Assembly: GCA_963575745.1 (NCBI GenBank)
Contig: CAUYUJ010020154.1
Coordinates: 74,940-94,939 of the forward strand
DNA from: Prorocentrum cordatum
Taxonomy: Eukaryota > Sar > Dinophyceae > Prorocentrales > Prorocentraceae
Length of the DNA: 20,000 nt
Direction: 5' to 3'
The position numbers were made by a program, and so were the translations under genes. Within the stretch, counting starts at the first letter, position 1. The number at the start of each line of letters is the position of its first letter. Below the pieces are notes generated by a model. It saw nothing but the letters and a program-made list of their open reading frames with translations. It did no database searches and had not been told where the DNA came from. This document shows positions 1 through 9,380 of the stretch, piece after piece.

Positions 1-48
1 CCCAGCGGCGCCTCCGGCGCCGCCCCTGGCGCGCTCCGAGGGGGGGCC
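1..48 (-). repeat. F6 dispersed GC-rich repeat, inverted fragment
   Basis: Positions 17-36 are the exact reverse complement of 15140-15159 (20 bp, core GCGCGCCAGGGGCGGC). The fragment is cut by the window edge. It is the only interspersed-family copy seen in the opposite orientation to its relatives at 15094-15159 and 17306-17361. A 20-bp GC-rich match is short, so the relationship is probable rather than certain. Confidence 0.45.
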
Positions 49-118
49 CGGCGTCGATCCGAGAAATCCGCGCGGACCTCCGAGTTGTTATGTTTATGTC
101 ACCTCTTGTTCCCCTAAC

Positions 119-258
119 AATGCCCCACAGCAAAGGTTGCCCCAAACCAACAGCGGCCGCTGCTGGGCAGGCGGCCTTCTGCCTCGAATGTGCACAGGCC
201 GCGGCGGCGCGGACAGCGAGCCCTGTTCAGAATGAACAGGAACCGCTGTTGAGCATCG
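119..258 (+). repeat. F4 interspersed repeat, copy 1
   Basis: This stretch aligns almost without gaps to 15480-15618. Shared landmarks in order are ATGCCC, an ACAGCGGCCGCTG core containing a NotI site, GGCGGC, and a GTTCAnAATnAACAGG block. Identity by eye is roughly 70 percent, so the copies are old. No terminal inverted repeats were recognised and the ends are set only by where similarity fades. It is noncoding as far as can be seen: conceptual peptides of the two copies resemble each other, but no more than the DNA does. Confidence 0.7.
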
Positions 259-297
259 TACCCCTTCTTTCCGTGCCCATTTCGCTCGTGCAGAAGA

Positions 298-533
298 CCA
301 GGGTTGGATGCTCGTTCTGGGGACCTTCCTGGAGCCACTCGCTCCACTCGTGCGTCGAAGCTGCGTCGAACGTCGGTCGATGTGGGTCGACCCTGAGGCC
401 AACCTGAGTCGAACCTGAGTCGAACCTGAGTCGAACTTGAGTCGAACCTGAGTCGAACTTGAGTCGAACTGGGGTCGAACAGATCCGTTAGGTGGGCTCC
501 AGGAAGGTCCCCGAAACGAGCATCGAACCAGGG
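298..533. mobile_element. Foldback element with 11-bp tandem core
   Basis: The left arm 298-338 is the reverse complement of the right arm 492-533, about 41 bp with only a few mismatches and one small gap. The shared arm core is CTCCAGGAAGGTCCCC followed by ACGAGCATC. The arms enclose about 150 bp, most of it an array of 11-bp units. A transcript or single strand would fold into a long hairpin. No transposase is present and no clear target-site duplication was seen, so mobility is inferred only from the arm structure. Confidence 0.7.
391..480 (+). repeat. 11-bp minisatellite, about 8 units
   Basis: About eight units of CCTGAGTCGAA run head to tail, with C/T changes at the second position of some units and a degenerate first and last unit. 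The array sits in the loop of the foldback element whose arms are 298-338 and 492-533. An 11-bp period rotates the reading frame each unit, so coding is unlikely. Confidence 0.9.
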
Positions 534-678
534 CGTGGCCCCAGACAGCATCCGCCACCCGGCCGTGGGCTGGGCAGGCGCACTCCTCCTGTTCAAGGGG
601 CCGGGCTCGCAGCCCCCCCCCTGTGCAGGCCGACCTGCGCGAGGTCGCGCGGGGGAGCGGTGCCGGTGGCCTCGCAAG

Positions 679-840
679 GCTTACCAGCCTCGAACGTATC
701 CCTATCCCTAAGATTGACACGCCAAAAGGCGATGACAATCTTAGGGATGCGCCCTCAAAAAATAAGGGAATCCCTAAGATTGGCATCGTGATGAGGAGGT
801 GCCCAGCATAGGGATAGGGATATGTTCTAGGCTGGTAAGC
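679..840. mobile_element. MITE-like element, 162 bp
   Basis: The terminal inverted repeats are 679-711 and 807-840. Both read inward as GCTTACCAGCCT, then an AACRTATCCCTATCCCTA block, with few mismatches. Inside, CCCTAAGATTG (706-716) pairs with CAATCTTAGGG (736-746), and a third copy of the motif lies near 770-781. There is no open frame of note. Size, TIRs and lack of coding capacity fit a nonautonomous DNA transposon. No flanking direct repeat was visible, so the superfamily cannot be assigned. Confidence 0.75.
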
Positions 841-1126
841 TGTCCACCGCGTCGGAGAAGGGCTTCAGGCAGCTCGAGCCACATGGGGAGCACGAGCTGG
901 CGCTCCAAGCCCTCCGCCCCAAGGACGACCCCAGAGGCCGTCGGCAGACTCCCAAGAGGCCCCCATGACGCACCCAAGAGGCCCCCGAGGGAGCCCCAAA
1001 GAAGCCTCCAGGGAGGCCCCCAGAAGCCACGCAGAGGTCAGAAGATGTCCACGAAAGCCGTCCAAGGTGCATCCACAACCGAGGCACGATGGCGGGGTGG
1101 GCCGCCGTGAATTTACACAAAGATGC
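841..1126. other. Gene-free stretch with degenerate CCCAAGAGG repeats
   Basis: From about 945 to 1030 the strand carries loosely repeated CCCAAGAGGCCCC-like blocks, similar in style to 8545-8660. The remainder is unremarkable low-copy sequence. No supported gene or RNA was found. Confidence 0.5.
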
Positions 1127-1132
1127 GCATAG

Positions 1133-1212
1133 ACATACACACACAGACAGACAGACAGACAGACAGACTGACTGAAAGACTGACTGACTGACAGACAGAC
1201 AGACAGACAGAG
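1133..1212 (+). repeat. AGAC/ACTG tetranucleotide microsatellite
   Basis: A run of ACAG/AGAC tetramers is interrupted by a block of ACTG tetramers near 1168-1190 and then resumes. It follows a short CA-rich stretch. The pattern is a compound tetranucleotide microsatellite. Confidence 0.95.
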
Positions 1213-1351
1213 ATGCATACATTAAAAAATTCAGTCATTGATTTATTTGTCATACATACAGATATACATACATATGTGTGAATAGACTGACGTTCACATA
1301 TACGTAGCTACGATGTGCACATACAACTATATATATACACACACATTAGCA

Positions 1352-1400
1352 AATACAGACATACAGACATACAGACATACAGACATACATACGTACAGAC
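1352..1400 (+). repeat. ATACAGAC octanucleotide microsatellite
   Basis: About five head-to-tail copies of ATACAGAC end in ATAC-type degeneracy. Between this and the preceding AGAC array (1213-1351) the sequence is AT-rich with TACATA and TATATA runs, so 1133-1400 forms one low-complexity block. Confidence 0.9.
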
Positions 1401-1586
1401 TTGCACGAAAGATAGTCTGACACGTTGCTGTTGGCCCGGCCCCGACCCCCCCCCGGGTGATTCGAACCTTCGCTGCCTTTGGGCGCCCCGGACTCCTGGA
1501 CGGCCCTGCGCAGCGTCTCCTCGGCTGTCCGGGCCTGCCAAGACGTGCCTGGCGGGCCTCGAGAACGAGCCTGGACCACCACTGGC

Positions 1587-1706
1587 CATCGCTCGGACGT
1601 CCATGTCCTGTGTCTTTTCGGTTTCGTGCGTGGTTCTTTCGCGAAATGATCAAGGATGCTCCTCGATGGTCCTCGCCGAAGGAAAAATGCACACGTCCGA
1701 GCGATG
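1587..1706. repeat. Short inverted repeat, 120 bp
   Basis: CATCGCTCGGACGT at 1587-1600 is matched exactly by its reverse complement at 1693-1706. Weak similarity continues inward (T-rich then TTCGG). This could be another small TIR element, but a 14-bp perfect arm alone is modest evidence. Confidence 0.4.
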
Positions 1707-2434
1707 CCCAGACCAAGGATGGCGCCCCAGACAACCTCACGAGAGGCACAAGTGGCCCCAGCACCCCCCGAGAACGCCAACGACGACCCAAAGAAGGCCT
1801 CCCAGAGGCCCCAGAACGCAAAGCAGCACTCATGTCCATACTGATATCGTGCCATCCGGAGCATGCGTTTCTTCGACAGCTTGTTTCTGACGCCAATACT
1901 TACTGCTGTCAACATGACGACATTAATTCGTGTACACATGTCCGCATGGAAAGTCCCGTGTTACCATGGTGAGCAGGACACGGACTTGGCTTTGTGCTGA
2001 AACCTGCATGGACAAAACATCGAGCTTGGACTTGACGAGGTCCGAATATCTGGACGGCGCGACTGTTCACGATGTCGCTTGGCAGCCGGTACAAACGCAA
2101 ATCATTGCAAATACACTTAAACGTTTAACGGCTGGCGGACCAAACAGCACCGAGACACATCCGAGCCCCAGGACCGGCAGTCAAACAGTGTCCCCCCCCC
2201 CTGCTCTCTGATTTCCCCCATTCCTCCACATGCTGCACCACCTCATCCTCATCCTCCTGCTCCTCCTCCTCCAACGCTGTCCTTTATCAGTGACCATAGC
2301 CCCATGCACGCAGAAGCGTGGTAAAATGCCAGGGTGCGTTTGGTAGGATTTTTGAAATTGAGTATGAGCCACCCCCCATTTTACCCGCATATTGCCGCAC
2401 GCACGGTTTCCCCCTTTCCGAGGCCAATTCCTTC
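1707..2434. other. Gene-free low-copy stretch
   Basis: The stretch is of mixed composition, less GC-rich between 1850 and 2110 than its surroundings. Open frames up to about 90 codons exist, for example around 1930-2211 on the plus strand, but show no recognisable motif and no consistent GC-rich third positions. A short CTCCTCCTC run lies near 2240-2270. I see no supported gene. Confidence 0.4.
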
Positions 2435-2897
2435 GTGCCCGCTCGAAGATGGTGCACTTCGAACATGGCAGCTAACACCTAATTGCCCCAGTATACGCGT
2501 GACCGCGCGAGAATGGTGCACTTCACGCATGGCAGCTGATGCCTGCACCCTTTTTATCCCATGCGCGCCCGCTCAAGGATTGCGCATCTCCAGCACGGCA
2601 ATCAACTCCTGAAACGCCATGTTCCGCGCGTGCCCGCTCGAAGATGGTGCACTTCCCGCGCGGCAGCTAACGCCTGACCCCCATTCCACGCGAGCCCGCC
2701 CGAGGATTGCGCACGACGTCTCGCATGGCTGCGACCTTCTAGACCCCCCATCCCACGCGCACCCACCCGAGAATCGTGCAACCCTCGCATGGCAAAGACC
2801 TCCCAGACCCCTCATCCCACGCGCACCCGCTCGAGGATCGTGCACGCCCCGCGTTCCCGGGCGCTGCGCCCGAACGTCCCAGACCCCCCCAAGCCAC
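2435..2897 (+). repeat. 64-65-bp minisatellite, about 7 diverged units
   Basis: Units start near 2437, 2502, 2567, 2632, 2695, 2762 and 2825. Each carries CCCGCTCGAAGAT or CCGAGGATCG, then a GTGCAC-like block, then GCATGGCAGC, then a C-rich spacer ending CCCACGCG. Units are strongly diverged, suggesting an old array. A possible weaker unit precedes it around 2380. A period that varies between 63 and 67 bp argues against coding. Confidence 0.8.
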
Positions 2898-3540
2898 GAT
2901 CCCTCGTGAACAAATACCCAGTGGCGTACCCAACCCTTCCACAGCATACGGCGACTAGGTGTAGGGCCGCCCAGTTCGGACAAACATGTTGAAGGACCCC
3001 CTGCGCACATGAGGCCCCACAGGCATTCCGATTCGACACACAAGAATGGCAAGATAGGGCTGGGGACGAACTACGCAGAGGAGGGCGAAGGGCGGACATA
3101 CATGTTCAGTGGCAATAACAGCGCCGAGCGCTGCATTCGCGGGACAAAGCAGCGCCATGCGCTCTGAAGCAAGGCAGCGCGTCGCGCTGAGCGAGGCAAG
3201 CGCACATGATCGCATGGCGGGACAGAGGGAGCAGATGGCGGGAGACAACGCGGACAAAAGAGAGGGCCGTGCGCTGCGTGGCGCAGCGGCCCCCTGCGAG
3301 CTGCGATGCGGCAGCGCCGAGCACTGCGTGACATGCCATCGCCGCGCGCTAAGAAAACTCCCGCTGTTTGGTGCGGGGGCAGTCGCCGTCAGCTGCGCCT
3401 CTCGTCGCGGCCCGCGCCGGCGAGGCGATGGCGACATTTACCACGAGCTCGCCTCACACCGCAGGCAGGTGTTCGTCCAGTCGTGCAGAAGCCGCTCCAG
3501 GCCGAACTCGCGCGCCAACCTCGCCGCCAGGAACAGGCCT
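2898..3540. other. Gene-free stretch with GCAGCGC-rich segment
   Basis: From 3110 to 3340 the sequence repeatedly uses GCAGCGC and GCGGGACA words. CAGCGCCGAGC occurs at about 3119 and again at about 3312, suggesting degenerate internal duplication. A long plus-strand open frame starts at 3109 and continues into the following minisatellite, but nothing marks it as a gene. Confidence 0.4.
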
Positions 3541-5735
3541 GGGAGCCGCAAGGTCTCAAAGCGATCCCCGTGCCACCCCATTCCGCTGGACCTCCCAGGA
3601 GCCCAAGAAAAACAGGCGGCAAGTTCACACTTCGCGGCCCCCCAGGGAGCCGCGAGGTCTCAAGTGAGTTCACCACTTCGCTCCGCGCGACCTCCCAGGA
3701 GCCCAAGAAGGTGGCGACAGCTTCACACTTCGCACCTCCCCAAGGAGCCACGAGGTGGGTCCCCGTATCACTTCACTCCGCTGGACCTCCCAAGAGCCCA
3801 CGGAAGCGGCGACAATGTCACGCTTCGCAGCCCTCCCCCAGGGAGCCGCGAGGCCTCAACTGGATCCCCGTCCCACTCCACTCCGCTGGACCTCCCAGGA
3901 GCCCACAGAAGTGGGGACAAGTTTACGCTTCGCAGCCCCCCAGGGAGCTGGGAGGTCTCAACTGAATTCCCGCACCACTTCGCTCCGCGCGACCTCCCAG
4001 GAACCCGCGAAAGTGGCGACGATTTCACACTTCGCAACCACCCAGGGAGCAGCAAGGTCTCAACAGAGTCCCCATACCAGTGCACTCCACCCACAAAAGT
4101 GGCGCGAAGTTTACACTTCGCGCCCCCCAGACAGCAGCGAGGTCTCAACTCGATCCGGGTACCACTCCACTCCGCTGGACCTCCCAGGAGCCAGCGAAAG
4201 TGGCGAGAAATTCACACTTCGCAGCTCCCCAGGGAGCCGCGAGTTCTCAGCTTGGTCCCCATACCACTCCACTCCCATGCACCTCCCAGGAGCCCACGAC
4301 AGTGGCGAGAAATTCACACTTCACAGCCCCCCAGGGAGCCGCGAGGTCTCAACTGGGTACCGGTACCACTCCACTACCATGCACCTCCCAGGAGCCCACG
4401 ACAGTGGCGACAGGTTCTCACTTCGCAGCCCCCCCCCCCCAGGAGCCACGAGGTCTCAACTCGATCCCCGTACCACTCCACTCCGCTGGACCTCCCAGGA
4501 GACCACGAAAGTGGCGAGAATGTTACACTTCGCAGCCCCCCAGAGAGCCGCGAGGTCTCAACTGGGTCCCCGTACCACGTCGCTCCGCGCGACCTCCCAG
4601 GAGCCCACGAAAACGGCGACACGTTTACAATTCGCAGCCGCCCAAGGAGCCGCGACGTCTCGACTCGATCCCCGTACCACTGGCCAACGAAAATGGCGAC
4701 AACTTCACACTTCGCAGCCCCCCAGGGGGACGCGAGGTCTCAACTCGATGCCCGTACCACTCCACTCCGCTGGACCTCCCAGGAGCCAGCGAAAGTGGCA
4801 GAAAGTTCACACGTCGCAGCCACCCAGGGAGCCGCGAGGTCTCAACTCGATTCCCGTGCCACTCCACACCGCTGGACCTCCCAGGAGTCCACGAAAGTGG
4901 CGGCAATGTTACACTTCGCAGCCCCCCAGGGGGACGCGAGGTCTCAACTGGATCCCGGTACCACTCCGCTCCGCTGGACCTCCCAAGAGCCAACGAAAAT
5001 GGCGATACATTCACACTTCGAACCTCCCCAGGGAGCCACGAGGTCTCAACTGAGTCCCGTATCACTTCACTCCGCGCGACCTCCCAGGAGCCCACGAAAG
5101 TGGCGAGAAGTTCACACTTCGCAGCCCCCAGGGAGCCGCGAGGTCTCAACTCGATCCCCGTACAACTCCACCGCGCTGGACCTCCCAGGAACCCACGGAA
5201 GCGGCGACAATGTCACGCTTCGCACTGGGTGTCTCAACTGGGTCCCCGTACCACTCCACTCCGCTGGACCTCCCAGGAGCCAGCGAAAGTGGCGACGATT
5301 GCGCACTTCGCACCCCCCCAGGGAGCCGCGAGGTCTCGTCTGGGTCCCCGTACCACTTCGCTCCGCGCGACCTCCCAGGAGCCCATGGAAGCGGCGGAAA
5401 GTTCACACCTCGCAGCCCCCCAGGGAGCCGCGAGGTCCCAACTGGATCCCCGTGCGGGCTCCACTCCGCACGACCTTCCAGGACCTTCACGTCTCGCAGC
5501 CCACAGGGAGCCGCGAGGTCTCGACTGGAGCCCCGTACCTCTCCACTCCACTGGACCTCCCAGGAGCCCGCGAAAATAGCGACAGATTCACACTTCGCAG
5601 CCCCCCAGGGAGCCGCGAGGTCTCGACTGGGCCCCCGTGTCCACACGACCCCCGGCAGCCCACGAAAGATGGGAAAGTGTCACGCTTCGAAGCCCCACAG
5701 GGAGTCACTCCGCTGGACCTCCCAGGAGGCAGGGC
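3541..5735 (+). repeat. 100-bp minisatellite, about 22 units, 2.2 kb
   Basis: The unit order is GATCCCCGTACCACTCCACT, then CCGCTGGACCTCCCAGGAGC, then CCACGAAAGTGGCGA, then TTCACACTTCGCAGCC, then CCCAGGGAGCCGCGAGGTCT and CAAC. The CCTCCCAGGA landmark recurs about every 96-106 bp. Some units use a variant with TTCGCTCCGCGCGACC in place of CCACTCCGCTGGACC, and a few are shortened (near 4081, 4681 and 5641). Because the unit has almost no stop codon on the plus strand, all three plus frames stay open for hundreds of codons. That is a property of the repeat and not evidence of a gene. Confidence 0.95.
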
Positions 5736-5744
5736 GCAGGATGC

Positions 5745-5885
5745 AGGAGGGGGAGGAGGAGGAGGAGGAGGAGGAGGAGGAGGAGGAGGAGGAGGAGGAG
5801 CAGGAGGACGAAGAGGAGGAGGAGGAGGAGGAGGAACAGGAGGAGCAGGAGGAGGAGGAGGTGCAGGAGGAGTAGGAGGGGGAGG
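5745..5885 (+). repeat. GGA trinucleotide tract
   Basis: About 140 bp of GGA/GAG repeats with sparse CAG, ACG and GTA interruptions directly follow the last unit of the 100-bp minisatellite. It is a nearly pure polypurine strand, of the kind known to adopt triplex or G-rich structures. Confidence 0.95.
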
Positions 5886-6339
5886 CAAGAGAGAGAGTTG
5901 GAAGGAGGAAGGTTGGAGAGCGCAGTGGTCTATTCCAAACGAGAACCCAGCACAGGAAGGTTGGGAATTACGGACATGCGCCCCGAGCTTCCAAGACAGC
6001 ACGTGCAAGCCTTCAAAGACACCACGATGACCCAAGACACCTCGAAGCCTGGCCCGAGATGGCGCCAAGGTGGCCGAATGTTACTGCAAGACGGCCGCTG
6101 ATGTCTCCAAGAAGACCAAAAAGAACCACAAAAAGACTTCCAACGATGCCCGAAGAAACACATTTCCGTGCTTCCCCATGGGTGCTTGAATGAGATTGCA
6201 TTCTCGCCTTTTCGGGCTGCCGCCAGCTCATGACGCATGACGGCCCACGAGAATTCCACGATGGCCCCAGAGGCATCCAAGACGGCCCCAAGCCGGCCCA
6301 AAAGGGCCTCCTGTGGGACCCAAGGCGGCCTCAAAGGCC

Positions 6340-6340
<1 letters not shown>
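5886..6340. other. Gene-free stretch between GGA and CAT arrays
   Basis: The sequence is mixed, with degenerate GGCCCCAAG-type words between 6240 and 6340. The minus-strand open frame here continues into the CAT array and encodes a Met/Asp-rich artefact. No gene is supported. Confidence 0.4.
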
Positions 6341-6383
<43 letters not shown>

Positions 6384-7283
6384 GCAGCATCATCAGCATC
6401 CTCATCAGCAGCATCAGCATCATCATCAGCATCATCATCAGCAGAAGCAGCAGCAGCATCATCCTCACCATCATCAGCATCGTCATCATCACCATCAGAC
6501 TCACAATCATCAGCATCATCGTCAGCATCATCAGCATCAGCATAATCATCAGCAGTATCAGCATCGTCGTGTTCAGCATCATCATCATCATCATCATCAT
6601 TATCATCATCAGCATCATCATCATCATCATAATCATCATCATCAGCAGCATCATCATGTTCATCACATTCAGCTTCATCTTCATTACCGTCAGAATCAGC
6701 ATCATCATGTATCGTCGTCATCAGTATCATCATCAGCAGCAGCATCATCAGCATCAGCATCACCATCATCATCCTAATCAGCATCATCAGCAGCATCATC
6801 AGCAGCATCATCACCATCATCAGCATCATCATCATCATCGACCTCACCAGTCTCAACATCATCACTACCATCTTCACAAACGCCTTCATCATCATATGCA
6901 TCGTCATCGTCATCCTCACCATTATCATCAACAACATCGTCATCAACCTAAGCATTAACAACATCGTCATTATCAGCAGCAGCATCAGCATCATCAGCAT
7001 CGTCAACATCATCAACATCATCATCTTCAGCGTCATCGTCGTCAACACCAGCATCATCATCAGCGCCACCACCAGCTTGAGTATGAAAATCAAAAACATG
7101 ATCGTCACCACTATCATCATCACCATCATCATTATCAGTATCACCATCATCATGATGATCTGCATTGTCAACTCCACGATCACCATCATAATCCTCCTCA
7201 TCATCAACAGCAGCATCAGGATCAACAATACCATCATCATCATCATCATCAGCAACAGCATCGAATCATCACACTCCGCCATT

Positions 7284-7323
<40 letters not shown>

Positions 7324-7382
7324 CAATCAGCATCATCATCACCAACATCAACATCAACATCAACATCAACATCAACATCAAA

Positions 7383-7421
<39 letters not shown>

Positions 7422-8021
7422 GCCATCATCATCATAATCATCAGCATCATCATCATCATCATCATCGTCATGTTCATGTTCATCTTCATCATCGTCAGCA
7501 ACGGCATCATCATCATGAGCAGCATCACCGTCATCATCGGCCATCATCAACAAACTCATCATCGTCATCATTAGCATCACCATCATGATCGGCGATCATC
7601 AACAACATCATCATCGTCATCATCAGCAGCATCATCTTCATCAGCATCATCAGCATAGTCCTCAGCATCATCATCACCATCATCATTGATCATCAAATTT
7701 CATCGCCAACAGCACTAGCTTCATCATAATCAATCACCGGTCATCATCATCGGTCATCATCAGCATCATCATTGAAATCCTCATCCTCATCATCATCAGC
7801 AGTATCGTCAGCATCATCAGATTCAGCATCACCATTATCACCACTTCAACCATCATCATCAGCATCATCAACACCAACATCCTCATGATCATCATCTGTC
7901 ATCATCAACAGCATCAGCATCATCAGCAGCAGAATCAGCATCATCATCAGCATCATCATCATCAGCATCATCATCGACTGCATCGCCCCATCCTTCCCAT
8001 GATCCTCATCATCGTTATCAC
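6341..8021 (+). repeat. CAT/ATC trinucleotide array, 1.7 kb
   Basis: Almost the whole 1.68 kb is CAT triplets with CAG, CAC, CGT and AAC interruptions. Pure runs lie at 6341-6380 and about 7278-7322. A CAACAT hexamer run lies at about 7342-7380. Phase slips occur, so poly-His, poly-Ser and poly-Ile frames are all open on the plus strand and Met- and Asp-rich frames on the minus strand. The interruptions become denser toward the right end (7680-7980), consistent with decay from that side. No coding function is claimed. Confidence 0.97.
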
Positions 8022-8494
8022 AGCTGCCCCAAGCCTGGAGACCAGAGACTGCCGGGCCGGCACCGTGCCGAGATGTGCCGCGGGCAGCCAGATAGACATA
8101 CTTTCTCCCTGCCGCGTCCCCCGGATATATGCCGGCAGGGCGGGCCAGGCGTTCCACGCGAGACTTCCTCCACGTTTTTTTTTGTGTGAAGAAATCGCCT
8201 GAAGGTTCGCTCGAGAGACTTCCTCCCAAAGGGTGTGAGCATGAAGCCTGCAACTTCCAGCAATTACACGGATGGAGGGGGGCAATTGTTTGATTATGCA
8301 TGCTGATTGTTCTAGCAAAATTCGCCGGCCCAACGGGCCAGAGGCGTGCTAAGATCTCCGGTAACTTGTTAACAATATTTTTAGTTCGCGCGCGCGGAGC
8401 GGCCCCTGGGGGCCCCCGGACGAAAAGTACCCCGGCAAGGTCCCGAGAGAAGCCCGGGAGAAGCCACCAGACCACTCCAGGGGAGGGTATTTTT
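8022..8494. other. Gene-free low-copy stretch
   Basis: The stretch is mixed low-copy sequence with a T9 run near 8175 and a GC-rich inverted stretch near 8398-8420. The word ACACGGATGGAGGGGGG occurs at 8266-8282 and again at 8726-8742 in similar GCCTGCA-containing contexts, a weak direct repeat. No gene is supported. Confidence 0.4.
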
Positions 8495-8520
8495 CGACAC
8501 CCCTCACGAGGATCGTGGCC
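8495..8520 (-). repeat. Solitary relic of the 89/91-bp minisatellite unit
   Basis: Read on the minus strand, 24 bases match 13018-13041 exactly (GGCCACGATCCTCGTGAGGG then GTGT), the first unit of the array at 13000-13656, and the similarity goes a few bases further as CGAAA. It lies 4.5 kb away and in the opposite orientation, showing that the unit also exists outside the array. Confidence 0.75.
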
Positions 8521-8544
8521 TCCGAGGGGGGAGCCGCAATCGAC

Positions 8545-8660
8545 TACCCCCAAGAGCCCCCCAAGAGGCCCTGGGGGCCTCCAAAACGCCGCCAAGGAGC
8601 CCCAAGAGACTCCCAAGAGGTCCCCAAGAGGCCCCCAAGAGGCCCTAAAGAGGGCTCCAG
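8545..8660 (+). repeat. Degenerate CCCAAGAGG purine-rich repeat
   Basis: At least seven loosely spaced copies of CCCAAGAGG or CCCCAAGAG occur, spaced about 12-20 bp, with intervening GCCCC words. The same style appears near 945-1030. Open frames through it are compositional. Confidence 0.75.
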
Positions 8661-9230
8661 GGCCGGCGGCATGAGCGAAGCGATTAAATTAGACCAGGGC
8701 TCTCGCCTTCACGCCTGCAGCAGCCACACGGATGGAGGGGGGAGGGGTCAAAGCGGGGCGGGCGCCCTCGGGCCGCGCACTCTCGCTTCAAGAAGCTGGC
8801 GGCAGCTGCACGGGTGGAGGGGTGTGGCGTTCTAAACTCTAACTCCTCGCCTCCGCGCAGCGCGCACTCGTCTTTGAGAGTCTGTGGGTCGCTCCCAAAA
8901 GTCGGCTCTTGCCTTGGCGCTGCGCAGATCCGTCGTCAGAGTCTGCACCAGCTTCCAAAAAATGGAGAACAAGCCACTTTCAACATGCGGCTCTCCCCAC
9001 AGCGCCACGCACGTTCGCATTTTACCATTTACATCACTTCCAAATGCTAGAAGGCGGTTCCGTGTCAGATGTGTCTGTGGCCTCAGATCCGAGTGCATTC
9101 GTCGTGAAAGCTTGCAACAGCCTAGAGGGAAGGAGGGGGCTCGTTTGTTTTATTACATTTGTCTATCGCCCTCGCGCTGCGCGCGTCCGCCTCAGAAAAC
9201 AACAACGGCTCGGGGGGTGGATGGCATCTC
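8661..9230. other. Gene-free low-copy stretch
   Basis: Loose similarity exists between GCGCAGCGCGCACTCGTC (about 8855), GCGCTGCGCAGATCCGTC (about 8917) and GCGCTGCGCGCGTCCGCC (about 9174), perhaps an eroded repeat. Small open frames have no recognisable motif. No gene is supported. Confidence 0.35.
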
Positions 9231-9380
9231 TTGCCAGATCAGCAAGTTCCCATGACACTACGTATTCAAGCTTGCGTGTCTTGCCAAATCGGCAAGTTCC
9301 CATGACACTACTTATTCAAGCTTGCGTTTCTTGCCAAATCGGCGAATTCCCATGGCACTACTTCTTCCGGCTTGCGCAGC
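9231..9380 (+). repeat. Three tandem 50-bp units
   Basis: Units start at 9231, 9281 and 9331 with TTGCCAnATC, followed by GGCAAGTTCCCATGACACTA and a TATTCAAGCTTGCG block. The first two are nearly identical from 9241 on, and the third is the most diverged. On the minus strand the left end of the possible exon 9362-9481 and its GT donor fall inside the third unit, so the repeat may have duplicated an exon-intron boundary, or may mimic one. Confidence 0.9.

Noticed and set aside
1458-1468. tRNA T-arm / B-box-like GGTTCGAATCA on the minus strand
   Set aside because: The flanking bases do not pair as a T stem and no D arm, anticodon arm or acceptor stem can be built around it.
2825-2845. Link between the 64-bp minisatellite and the 89/91-bp unit through CGAGGATCGTG
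   Set aside because: The shared word is only about 11 bp and the flanking unit sequences do not align.
3541-5735. CRISPR array
   Set aside because: The units are contiguous tandem copies without unique spacers, and the context is eukaryotic. The same applies to 13000-13656 and 18443-20000.
3109-6030. Plus-strand open frame of 973 codons
   Set aside because: It runs through the 100-bp minisatellite and ends in poly-Gly from the GGA tract. The other two plus frames are also open for hundreds of codons, and there is no domain, so it is a stop-poor repeat artefact.
5930-7537. Minus-strand open frame of 535 codons rich in Met then Asp
   Set aside because: It is translation of the CAT/ATC microsatellite with phase slips. 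No biological protein is implied.
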